The notes under the pieces are model-generated. The model searched no databases, was not told the DNA's origin, and worked only from the letters and a program-made list of their open reading frames with translations. A program made the position numbers and the translations under genes. Source: Streptomyces geranii (lineage in GTDB: Bacteria; Actinomycetota; Actinomycetes; Streptomycetales; Streptomycetaceae). Taken from it: DNA of 64,000 bases. Below, in pieces: positions 16,337-23,917 of this stretch (positions are counted from its first letter, which is position 1; every line of letters starts with the position of its first letter). The stretch lies in contig NZ_PJME01000006.1 in assembly GCF_002954775.1 (NCBI RefSeq), positions 310,001-374,000 of the forward strand, given 5' to 3'.

Positions 16337-17239
16337 CTACCCCTCCGCCACCGTCCCCAGCGCCTCCAACACCGGGCGGATCAGCGGGTGTTCCTCCGCT
16401 CCCCGGCGAACCGCCGCGAAGACCCGGCGCGTCGGCGCGACCCCGTCGACCGGGCACACGACCACCCCCGTCAGGTCCATGCCGCGCAGCGCCGAGCGCG
16501 GTACGAGGGCCACGCCCGCGTCGGCCGAGGCGAGGGCGACGACCGCGCGGAAGTCGTCCGAGGAGTGTTCGAGTCGGGGCCGGAAACCGGCGTTCTCGCA
16601 GGCCAGGACGACCACCTCGTGGCAGGGGTTGCCTGGGTACGGGCCGATCCACGCGTCCTTCGCCAGTTCCGCGAGCGGCACCTCGGCGGCGCCGGCCAGG
16701 CGGTGGGCGACCGGGACGACCGCGTCGAAGGGCTCGGCGTAGAGCGGGACGTGGGTGAGGCGGGGGTCGTCGGCGGGCGGCGCCCCCCGGTACTCGACGG
16801 CCACCGCGACATCGACCTGCCGGTCCAGCACCATCGGCAGGCTGGCGTCGCCCTCGGCGTCCTGGACGCGGACCCGGATGCCGGGGGCGGTGCCGGCGAG
16901 GCGGGCCAGGGCGGGGGCGACGACCAGGGCGATGCCGGTCGCGAAGGCGGCGACGGTGACCGTGCCCGCGACGCCCGAGTCGTACGCGGCCAGTTCGGCC
17001 TCCGCGCGCTCCAGCTGGGCGAGGACCACGTTGGTGTGGGCGAGGAGGATCTCGCCCGCCGCGGTCAGCCGTACGCCCTTCGCGCCCCGTTCCACCAGAC
17101 GGTGGCCGGTCTCCTGCTCCAGGGCGGCCAGCTGCTGGGAGACGGCGGAGGGGGTGAGGTACAGCGCGGCGGCAGCCGCCGTCACCGTGCGATGGTCCGC
17201 CAGCGCACGGAGGATGTGGAGTCGCCGCGCTTCGATCAT
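16337..17239 (-). CDS. LysR-family transcriptional regulator
   Basis: A 300-residue regulator with an N-terminal winged HTH (residues 1-60, 'LHILRALADHRTVTAAAAALYLTPSAVSQQLAALEQETG') and a substrate-binding-like C-terminal domain. The target and effector are unknown. It lies downstream of kbl on the same strand, 73 bases away, so regulation of threonine/glycine metabolism is possible but not shown. The start is supported by a GATAAT -10 box (17252-17247) seven bases before the ATG, predicting a leaderless mRNA from its own promoter. Confidence 0.92.
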   Translation of the reverse strand: MIEARRLHILRALADHRTVTAAAAALYLTPSAVSQQLAALEQETGHRLVERGAKGVRLTAAGEILLAHTNVVLAQLERAEAELAAYDSGVAGTVTVAAFATGIALVVAPALARLAGTAPGIRVRVQDAEGDASLPMVLDRQVDVAVAVEYRGAPPADDPRLTHVPLYAEPFDAVVPVAHRLAGAAEVPLAELAKDAWIGPYPGNPCHEVVVLACENAGFRPRLEHSSDDFRAVVALASADAGVALVPRSALRGMDLTGVVVCPVDGVAPTRRVFAAVRRGAEEHPLIRPVLEALGTVAEG

Positions 17240-17254
17240 GAGATCGATTATCGC

Positions 17255-17332
17255 AATGTGTTCAGGCCGCCCCGCCCTCCAGCTCAGCCGTCAAGCCCCC
17301 TGCCCTCCCAGCTCAGCCCTCCAGCTCCGCAC
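17255..17332 (+). repeat. Short repeats of CCCTCCAGCTC in the kbl-LysR gap
   Basis: Three close copies of a CCTCC(C)AGCTC(A/C)GC unit sit between the LysR start and the 3' end of kbl, the last copy running into the kbl C-terminus. It looks like local slippage of the kbl 3' end; no function seen. Confidence 0.4.
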
Positions 17333-18506
17333 GCGCCGCCACAAAGGCGTCCACGGCCCGGTTCACGTCCTCGGTGGAGTGCGCGGCCGACAGCTGGACG
17401 CGGATCCGGGCCTTGCCCTGCGGCACCACCGGGTACGAGAAGCCGATCACGTACACCCCCCGCTCCAGGAGCAGCTCCGCCAGGCGGCCCGCCTTCGCCG
17501 CGTCGCCGATCATCACCGGGGCGATGGCGTGGTCGCCGGGGAGGACGTCGAAGCCCTCTTCGGTCATGCGGCGGCGGAACAGGGCGGTGTTCTCGGCGAG
17601 CCGGGTACGCAGGTCGTCCGCCGACTCCAGCAGGTCGAGCACCTTCAGGGAGGCGGCGGCGATCACCGGGGCGAGGGTGTTCGAGAACAGGTACGGGCGG
17701 GAGCGCTGGCGCAGCAGGGCGACGATCTCGGCGCGGGCGGCCACGTAGCCCCCGGAGGCGCCGCCCAGCGCCTTGCCCAGCGTGCCGGTGATGATGTCGA
17801 CGCGGTCCATGACGCCGTGCAGCTCGGGGGTGCCCCGGCCGCCGGGGCCGACGAAGCCGACGGCGTGCGAGTCGTCGACCATGACCATCGCGTCGTAGCG
17901 GTCGGCGAGGTCGCAGATCTCGCGGAGGGGGGCCACGTAGCCGTCCATGGAGAACACGCCGTCGGTCACGATCAGTCGGCGACGTGCGTCGGACGCGTCC
18001 TTCAACTGCGCTTCCAGGTCGGCGAGGTCGCGGTTGGCGTAGCGGAGGCGGCGGGCCTTGGAGAGGCGGATGCCGTCGATGATGGAGGCGTGGTTGAGGG
18101 CGTCGGAGATCACCGCGTCCTCGGCGTCGAGGAGAGTCTCGAAGACGCCTCCGTTGGCGTCGAAGCAGGAGGAGTAGAGGATCGTGTCCTCCTGGCCGAG
18201 GAAGGCCGAGAGGCGGGCCTCCAGCTCCTTGTGCACCTCCTGCGTACCGCAGATGAAGCGCACGGAGGCCATGCCGTAGCCCCAGCGGTCGAGTGCCTCG
18301 TGGGCGGCGGCCACGACCTCGGGGTGGTCGGCGAGGCCGAGGTAGTTGTTGGCGCAGAAGTTGAGCACCTCGCCGGGGCGTCCGCCCGAGGTGACGGCGA
18401 CGGTCGCGGACTGCGGGCTGCCGATGACGCGCTCGGGCTTGTGCAGACCGGCGGCGCGGATCTCGTCGAGGGTGGCGCGCAGGTCGTCGCGCACGGAGTC
18501 GAACAT
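17313..18506 (-). CDS. kbl: Glycine C-acetyltransferase (2-amino-3-ketobutyrate CoA ligase)
   Basis: A PLP enzyme of 397 residues, the usual family length. It cleaves 2-amino-3-oxobutanoate with CoA to glycine and acetyl-CoA, the second step of threonine catabolism. Visible features: '[15 protein letters not shown]' near the N-terminus, '[18 protein letters not shown]' (PLP Asp/His) and the Schiff-base Lys in '[15 protein letters not shown]'. The next gene upstream in the operon is tdh, which makes its unstable substrate; 50 bases separate them and the pairing strongly supports the call. AGGAG precedes the ATG. Confidence 0.96.
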   Translation of the reverse strand: MFDSVRDDLRATLDEIRAAGLHKPERVIGSPQSATVAVTSGGRPGEVLNFCANNYLGLADHPEVVAAAHEALDRWGYGMASVRFICGTQEVHKELEARLSAFLGQEDTILYSSCFDANGGVFETLLDAEDAVISDALNHASIIDGIRLSKARRLRYANRDLADLEAQLKDASDARRRLIVTDGVFSMDGYVAPLREICDLADRYDAMVMVDDSHAVGFVGPGGRGTPELHGVMDRVDIITGTLGKALGGASGGYVAARAEIVALLRQRSRPYLFSNTLAPVIAAASLKVLDLLESADDLRTRLAENTALFRRRMTEEGFDVLPGDHAIAPVMIGDAAKAGRLAELLLERGVYVIGFSYPVVPQGKARIRVQLSAAHSTEDVNRAVDAFVAARAELEG

Positions 18507-18556
18507 CTCAAAGCTCCTCAGAATGCAGGTGACTTACCCGGTCTCCAGCAGGTGGT

Positions 18557-19585
18557 TCACGCGGTCCAGTCCAGGATGACCTTGCCGCCCCGTCCGCTCG
18601 CCGCGTCCGCGAAGGCGGCCTCGTGGTCGGCGACGGCGTACCGGCCGGTGATGACCGGGGTGAGGTCCAGGCCGCCCTCCAGCAGGACCGACATCGCGTA
18701 CCAGGTCTCGAACATCTCCCGGCCGTAGATGCCCTTGACGGTGATCATCGAGGTGACGATCCGGGCCCAGTCGACCGCGAACTCCTCGGCCGGCAGGCCC
18801 AGCATGGCTATGCGTCCGCCGTGCGTCATGTTGGCGATCATGTCGCGCATGGCCTCGGGGCGGCCGGACATCTCCAGGCCGATGTCGAAGCCCTCGCGGA
18901 GGCCGAGGGTGCGCTGGCCGTCGGCGATGGTCGCGCCGGAGACGTTCAGGGCCAGGCTCGCGCCGATCTTGCGGGCCAGTTCGAGCCGTTCCTCGCTGAC
19001 GTCGGTCACGACGACGTTCCGGGCGCCCGCGTGCCGGGCCACCGCCGCCGCCATCAGCCCGATCGGACCGGCCCCGGTGATCAGGACGTCCTCGCCGACC
19101 AGCGGGAACGACAGCGCGGTGTGCACGGCGTTGCCGAACGGGTCGAAGATCGCCGCCACGTCGAGGTCCACCGGCACCCGGTGCACCCACACATTGGCGG
19201 CGGGCAGCACGACGTACTCCGCGAAGGCACCGTCCCGGCCGACGCCGAGCCCGACCGTGGCCCGGCACAGATGACGGCGCCCGGCGAGACAGTTGCGGCA
19301 CTTTCCGCACACCAGGTGCCCCTCGCCGCTGACCCGGTCGCCGGCACCGATGTCGGCGACATCGCGGCCGGTCCCGACGACCTCGCCGACGAACTCGTGC
19401 CCGAGCACCAGCGGCGTACGGATCGTCTGCCGCGCCCAGCCGTCCCAGGCCCGGATGTGCAGGTCGGTGCCGCAGATGCCGGTTCTGAGCACCTTGATCA
19501 GTACGTCCCCGGGGCCGACCGCCGGTTCCGGTACGTCCACGAGCCACAGCCCGGGCTCCGCCTTCTCCTTCACGAGCGCCTTCAA
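18557..19585 (-). CDS. tdh: L-threonine 3-dehydrogenase
   Basis: Zinc-dependent medium-chain dehydrogenase (342 residues) oxidising L-threonine with NAD+ to 2-amino-3-oxobutanoate. Catalytic zinc site: GICGTDLH and GHEFVGEV. Structural zinc loop: [18 protein letters not shown] fold: '[12 protein letters not shown]'. The start is a TTG at 19585: the sequence before it carries AGGAG with 8-base spacing, and translation from it gives [12 protein letters not shown] and exactly the family length; an upstream ATG would add eight unconserved residues. It forms an operon with kbl. Confidence 0.95.
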   Translation of the reverse strand: MKALVKEKAEPGLWLVDVPEPAVGPGDVLIKVLRTGICGTDLHIRAWDGWARQTIRTPLVLGHEFVGEVVGTGRDVADIGAGDRVSGEGHLVCGKCRNCLAGRRHLCRATVGLGVGRDGAFAEYVVLPAANVWVHRVPVDLDVAAIFDPFGNAVHTALSFPLVGEDVLITGAGPIGLMAAAVARHAGARNVVVTDVSEERLELARKIGASLALNVSGATIADGQRTLGLREGFDIGLEMSGRPEAMRDMIANMTHGGRIAMLGLPAEEFAVDWARIVTSMITVKGIYGREMFETWYAMSVLLEGGLDLTPVITGRYAVADHEAAFADAASGRGGKVILDWTA

Positions 19586-19913
19586 CGCAACGGCTCCTGT
19601 GGGTAGCACCCCGGGGCAGGGCGCACCGAAGGTGCCCGTGGCGGGGAGAGGGGTGAGGCCGGGAACATGGGCCGCGAGAAGAAATCTGCCGTACGGACGA
19701 CTCCCCGGTCCATCGAGGTTTTCTTAAGCGCCGCCGCAGCTTTCCTTCACGCCGGACGGCGGCCGGCATATCCGCGATGGCCGGATGAGCGACAACGGCG
19801 GCACTGGTGTTGATCCGACCGGTACCGGCAGCCGTATCCCTTCTGAGAAACCGCGCGAACTCATATGCGAACGCGCGCACAGGCGAAGCCGACGAAGGAG
19901 CCAGGAACCCGAC
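19586..19913. other. 328-base divergent intergenic region tdh / DUF2264
   Basis: This gap carries the promoters of tdh (minus) and the DUF2264 gene (plus). It contains a short stem GCACC-GAA-GGTGC (about 19621-19636) in the tdh leader and an AT-richer patch (19715-19745). I looked for a glycine riboswitch and did not find the paired aptamer consensus. Confidence 0.5.
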
Positions 19914-21800
19914 ATGCCCGCACCGCACTTGGCGCTCCCGCCCAACGACCGGGTCCTGTCGCTGTTCACCGGCTGGACCCGGGCACACTGGGAGACGCTC
20001 GCCGACCGGCAGCTGGAGGCGCTGGCCCCCTACGCGACGCCGGGTCTCGCGCAGTACCGGCTGCCGGGCCGGGGTTCCTCGGCGGGCGTGGTGTCGGACG
20101 GGCTCGAAGGTTTCGCGCGGTCATTCCTGCTGGCCTCCTTCCGGATCGCGGGAGCGACGGGCGAGGTGGATTCCCGTCTCGTGGAACGCTACGCGCAGGG
20201 TCTGACAACGGGCACGGACCGTGACAGCGGCGAGGCCTGGCCCGAACTCACCGACCGTTCCCAGCCGATGAACGAGGCCGCCTCGATCGCCATCGGGCTG
20301 CACGAGACCCGCCCGTGGATCTGGGACCGGCTCGACGTGGACGTCCAGGAGCGGATCGTCGACTGGCTGTGGGGTTTCGTGGGCCGCCGCACCCGCGACG
20401 ACAGCGGGCGGCTGTGCCAGGTGGTCGCCGAGCAGTTCCTGGCCTCGGTGGGCGCTCCGCACCGCCAGGAGGACATCGACGGCGGCCTCGACCGGCTGGA
20501 CGACTGGTACGTCGGCGGCGGCTGGTACAGCGACGGGGACGGCCGTACGTTCGACTACTACGTCGGCTGGGCGCTGCACCTGTACCCGCTCCTGTGGTCC
20601 CGGATGACGGGCGGCGAGGACGGCGGACGCGGCCGGGTCCTGCGGCGCAGGCTGGCCCAGTTCCTCGCCTCCTACCCGCACTTCTTCGGGGCGGACGGCG
20701 CCCCCGTCCACCAGGGGCGCTCCCTGACGTACCGTTTCGCCGCCACCGCTCCCGTCTGGCTGGGCGCCCTGGCCGAGTGCACTCCCCTCGCCCCGGGGCT
20801 GACCCGGCGGCTGGCCTCGGGCACGGTGGCGCACTTCGTGGAGCGCGGGGTGCCGGACGAGCGCGGGCTGCAGCCGCTGGGCTGGTACGGCACGTTCCTG
20901 CCGGCGACCCAGGCGGACGCGGGGCCCGGTTCGCCGTACTGGTCGAGCATGGCCTTCCTGGGCCTCCTGCTGCCCCCGGAGCACCTGGTGTGGACGGCGC
21001 ACGAACGCCCGCTGCCCGTCGAGGAGTCCGACCAGTACACGGCGCTCCCGGGGCCGGGCTGGCTGCTGCACGGCACCCGGCACGACGGCCTCGTGCGGCT
21101 CGTCAACCACGGCAGCGACCGCAACCCGATGGAGGGACCCGCCGCCGACGATCCGCACTACGCCAAGTTCGGCTACTCGACCGCCACGGCGCCGGAGACG
21201 GGCGAGGTGGCCTGGCAGCGGAACGTGGACGGGCACCTGGCGCTGCTCGCGCCCGACGGTACCGCGTCCCGCCGCCGCAGAATCCTTCCGCTGCACTGCT
21301 CGGGGAAGGTCGCCGCCTCCCGCTACGAGGCCGAACTCCCCGGTGTGGAGGGGGAGTTCCAGGTCGAGTCGACGAGCGTGCTGCACGGTTCCTGGGAGAT
21401 CCGTGTGCACCGCGTGCAGGCACCGGCCGAGGCGGCGGTCCGGGAGGGCGGTTACGCGGTGGCCGACACGGCTCTGCCCGAGTCGGAGCGGGGTGACGGC
21501 TGGGCCCTGACCCGCAACGGCTCCGGGCTGACCAGCGTGATCGTCGCGCTGCACGGCTGGGACGAGGTCTCGGGCGTGGCCCGCGAGGTCGACGCGAACG
21601 CCTTCGGCCCGCACTCGGCGACGCCGTATCTCCGGCGCGCGGCCGAGTCCCCGGGCGCGAGCAGGCTGTTCGTGTCCCTGGTCGCGCTGACCCGGGACGC
21701 CGTACATCCGCAGGCCCTGCGCGAGGCGGTGTCGTGCGCGGTGACGGAGGAGGGCCGCGCCCTGATCATGTTCCCGGACGGCGAGACGGTCTCCGTATGA
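19914..21800 (+). CDS. DUF2264 domain-containing protein
   Basis: A 628-residue protein with a DUF2264 alpha/alpha-toroid-like N-terminal domain (about residues 1-360: 'MNEAASIAIGLHETRPWIWDRL', 'DDWYVGGGWYSDGDGRTFDYYVGWALHLYPLLW') and a beta-rich C-terminal domain. Fold and context of the family suggest polysaccharide (glycosidase or lyase-like) processing, but no activity is established. There is no signal peptide, so it is cytoplasmic. The ATG at 19914 has CCAGGA nine bases upstream and begins the conserved part; the frame stays open for another 129 bases. It is divergent from tdh. Confidence 0.85.
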   Translation: MPAPHLALPPNDRVLSLFTGWTRAHWETLADRQLEALAPYATPGLAQYRLPGRGSSAGVVSDGLEGFARSFLLASFRIAGATGEVDSRLVERYAQGLTTGTDRDSGEAWPELTDRSQPMNEAASIAIGLHETRPWIWDRLDVDVQERIVDWLWGFVGRRTRDDSGRLCQVVAEQFLASVGAPHRQEDIDGGLDRLDDWYVGGGWYSDGDGRTFDYYVGWALHLYPLLWSRMTGGEDGGRGRVLRRRLAQFLASYPHFFGADGAPVHQGRSLTYRFAATAPVWLGALAECTPLAPGLTRRLASGTVAHFVERGVPDERGLQPLGWYGTFLPATQADAGPGSPYWSSMAFLGLLLPPEHLVWTAHERPLPVEESDQYTALPGPGWLLHGTRHDGLVRLVNHGSDRNPMEGPAADDPHYAKFGYSTATAPETGEVAWQRNVDGHLALLAPDGTASRRRRILPLHCSGKVAASRYEAELPGVEGEFQVESTSVLHGSWEIRVHRVQAPAEAAVREGGYAVADTALPESERGDGWALTRNGSGLTSVIVALHGWDEVSGVAREVDANAFGPHSATPYLRRAAESPGASRLFVSLVALTRDAVHPQALREAVSCAVTEEGRALIMFPDGETVSV

Positions 21801-21876
21801 CGCGGCAGTCCTGGTCGGTACGGTGCGCAGGCCCCACCCGGGACGACGACGTGGAAGTCCCGCTTCGGGAAAGGAC

Positions 21877-22437
21877 CTACCCGGGGGCGAGCTGCCCGGC
21901 CAGCTCCGCCGCCATCGCCTTGATGGTCTCCAGGCCCGCCCTTCCCCAGGGGCGCGGTTCGAGGTCGGCGGCGCACACCGTGCCCAGCGCCATGCCCGAG
22001 GCGTCCATGAGCGGTGCGCCCAGATACGAGCGGATGCCGAACTCGTCGACGACCGGGTTGCCCGCGAAGCGCGGATAGTCGCGGACGTCCTCCAGGACGA
22101 GCGCCTTGCGCCGGACCACGACATGCGGGCAGAACCCGTGGTCGCGCGGCAGCCGGCGGCCCACGCGCGGCTTGACGTCGTCGGGGTCGGCGCCACCCGT
22201 ACCGGTGTCGGCCGGGACATGCAGCCCGGCGAAGAACTGCCGCTCCTCGCCGATGAAGTTGACCATCGCGTAGGGCGCCCCGACCAGCTCCGCGAGACGG
22301 TCCGCGAAGGCGTCCAGGGCGGGCTCGGGCCGGTCCCCGAGGCCGAGCCCGCGCAGTCGGCGCACGCGCGCGGGTGCGTCCTTGTCGTCGGGGGTCAGCA
22401 GCAGACGACCGGCCGGGCGTGGCGGGTCGTAGCTCAT
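21877..22437 (-). CDS. GAF domain protein, fifth member of the conservon
   Basis: A 186-residue single GAF-domain protein ('YAMVNFIGEERQFFAGLHVP', 'HGFCPHVVVRRKALVLEDVRDYPRFAGNPVVDEFGIRSYLGAPL', 'GTVCAADLEPRPW'). Such domains bind small ligands or haem; the Cys/His in 'HGFCPHVV' are notable, but binding is not demonstrated. Its ATG overlaps the stop of the upstream cvnD-like gene (ATGA), so it is translationally coupled to the conservon. Many Streptomyces conservons end with a cytochrome P450 in this place; here a GAF protein takes it. Confidence 0.9.
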   Translation of the reverse strand: MSYDPPRPAGRLLLTPDDKDAPARVRRLRGLGLGDRPEPALDAFADRLAELVGAPYAMVNFIGEERQFFAGLHVPADTGTGGADPDDVKPRVGRRLPRDHGFCPHVVVRRKALVLEDVRDYPRFAGNPVVDEFGIRSYLGAPLMDASGMALGTVCAADLEPRPWGRAGLETIKAMAAELAGQLAPG

Positions 22438-23042
22438 GGGCGGGCTCCCTCGCTGTGGGCGCTCGGCGCGGGCGCGGGCGCGTGGGCGAGCAGATGCCGT
22501 ACGAGGACGAGCAGGGTCTGCACGCCCGAGCTGGAGATCCGGGCGTCGCAGCGCACGATCGGGATGTCGGGGTCGAGATCGATGGCGGCGCGCACCTCCT
22601 CGGGGTCGTAGCGGTACGAGCCGTCGAACTCGTTGATCGCCACGATGAAGCCGAGGCCGCGCTGTTCGAAGAAGTCGACGGCCGCGAAGCAGTCCTCCAG
22701 GCGCCGGGTGTCGGCGAGGATCACCGCGCCGAGCGCACCTTCGGACAGCTCGTCCCACATGAACCAGAACCTCTCCTGTCCGGGCGTACCGAACAGGTAG
22801 AGGACGTGTTCCGGGTCCAGGGTGATGCGGCCGAAGTCCATCGCCACGGTGGTCTCGACCTTGTTCTCGATGCCTTCGAGACTGTCGGTCGAGGCGCTCA
22901 CCGTGGTGAGCAGTTCCTCCGTGCTGAGCGGCGCGATCTCGCTCACCGCGCCGACGAGGGTCGTCTTGCCGACTCCGAACCCTCCCGCCACCAGGATCTT
23001 CAACGCGGTGGGGAAGGGATCAGAGCTGTCGTCGTAGTCCAT
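22434..23042 (-). CDS. cvnD: Conservon GTP-binding protein (CvnD-like)
   Basis: A 202-residue small GTPase of the MglA/Ras-like conservon type. P-loop 'AGGFGVGKTTLVGAVSE', switch II 'LFGTPGQERFWFMWDEL' and a base-specificity region 'FIVAINEFDG' are present. In the S. coelicolor cvn9 system the homologous proteins form a membrane-associated complex resembling eukaryotic G-protein receptors. The start overlaps the end of the DUF742 gene by 23 bases, and the stop overlaps the GAF gene. Confidence 0.94.
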   Translation of the reverse strand: MDYDDSSDPFPTALKILVAGGFGVGKTTLVGAVSEIAPLSTEELLTTVSASTDSLEGIENKVETTVAMDFGRITLDPEHVLYLFGTPGQERFWFMWDELSEGALGAVILADTRRLEDCFAAVDFFEQRGLGFIVAINEFDGSYRYDPEEVRAAIDLDPDIPIVRCDARISSSGVQTLLVLVRHLLAHAPAPAPSAHSEGARP

Positions 23043-23397
23043 CGAGCACTGCCTCCAGAAGAGACCGGTCAGTGGGGTTGTGGTAGAACTCGGGCGGTTT
23101 GGTCGTGAGGGCCCCGCAGTCGACGAGGTCGGACAGCAGCACCTTGGTGACCGCCGCCGGCAGCTTCAGCTGGGCGGCCACCTCGGCGACCGAGACGGGC
23201 ACCCGGCACAGGTCGATCGCCTGGGCGTGTTCGGGGCCGAGGTAGCCGAGCGGGGTGTTGCCGGTGGCCATCACCTGGGACATGAGGTCGAGGGCGGTGG
23301 TCGGCCGGGTCCGGCCGTTGCTGACGGTGTAGGGGCGCACGAGCCGTCCGGCCGCGTCGTCGAGCCAGGGCCCGTCGCCGGCCGCCGTCACGCTCAA
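23020..23397 (-). CDS. cvnC: DUF742 protein of the conservon (CvnC-like)
   Basis: A 125-residue DUF742 protein with the typical 'LVRPYTVSNGRTRPTTALDLMSQV' N-terminus and a winged-helix-like remainder ('SVAEVAAQLKLPAAVTKVLLSDLVDCGALTT'). Family members sit between roadblock and GTPase subunits in conservons and probably mediate complex assembly. It overlaps the roadblock gene by four bases and the GTPase gene by 23, consistent with one polycistronic mRNA. Confidence 0.94.
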   Translation of the reverse strand: MSVTAAGDGPWLDDAAGRLVRPYTVSNGRTRPTTALDLMSQVMATGNTPLGYLGPEHAQAIDLCRVPVSVAEVAAQLKLPAAVTKVLLSDLVDCGALTTKPPEFYHNPTDRSLLEAVLDGLRRQL

Positions 23398-23825
23398 GGC
23401 CTCATCGCCGAGGGTTCGGCGGACTGCCGGGGCGCGGTCATCAGATACGGGCGGACGCTCTTGACCAGCATCGCCATCTCGTAGCCGAGGACCGCGGCAT
23501 CGGCCTCGCGGCCGGCCAGGACGGCGAGACAGGTGCCGGAGCCCGCGGTGGTGACGAACAGCAGGGTCGAGTCGAGTTCGACGACGACCTGCCGTACCTC
23601 ACCGCCGTCGCCGAAGCGGACGCCCGCGCTGCGTCCGAGGGAGTAGAGACCGGAGGCCAGGGCGGCCATGTGGTCGGCGCTGTCCGGGTCGAGTCCGTGC
23701 ACGGACTTCACGAGTCCGTCGCAGGACAGGAGTACCGCGCTGGTGGTGTGCGGTACGCGCTGGACGAGGCCGCTCATCAGCCAGTCGAGATCGGATACAT
23801 GGCCGGTGGGCACGTCGCTCGCCAT
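23394..23825 (-). CDS. cvnB: Roadblock/LC7 domain protein of the conservon (CvnB-like)
   Basis: A 143-residue roadblock/LC7 protein ('LDWLMSGLVQRVPHTTSAVLLSCDGLVKSVHGLD'), the likely GTPase-activating or scaffold partner of the CvnD-like GTPase. The start at 23825 has a clear AAGGAG SD; the frame is open upstream but the extension is low-complexity and overlaps the kinase gene. There is a 92-base gap to the kinase gene. Confidence 0.94.
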   Translation of the reverse strand: MASDVPTGHVSDLDWLMSGLVQRVPHTTSAVLLSCDGLVKSVHGLDPDSADHMAALASGLYSLGRSAGVRFGDGGEVRQVVVELDSTLLFVTTAGSGTCLAVLAGREADAAVLGYEMAMLVKSVRPYLMTAPRQSAEPSAMRP

Positions 23826-23917
23826 GGTGGATCGACTCCTTGGGGTACGAAGGTCTGCGGGAGCGGTGGGGGTGGGTGCTGGGTTGGCCCGGTGGGGGCT
23901 GGAACAGTGGGGGGTGG

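Noticed and set aside
19586..19730. Possible glycine riboswitch ahead of tdh-kbl
   Set aside because: There is a short GCACC/GGTGC stem and GGGGAGAGG-like sequence, but on the wrong strand and without the paired aptamer layout.
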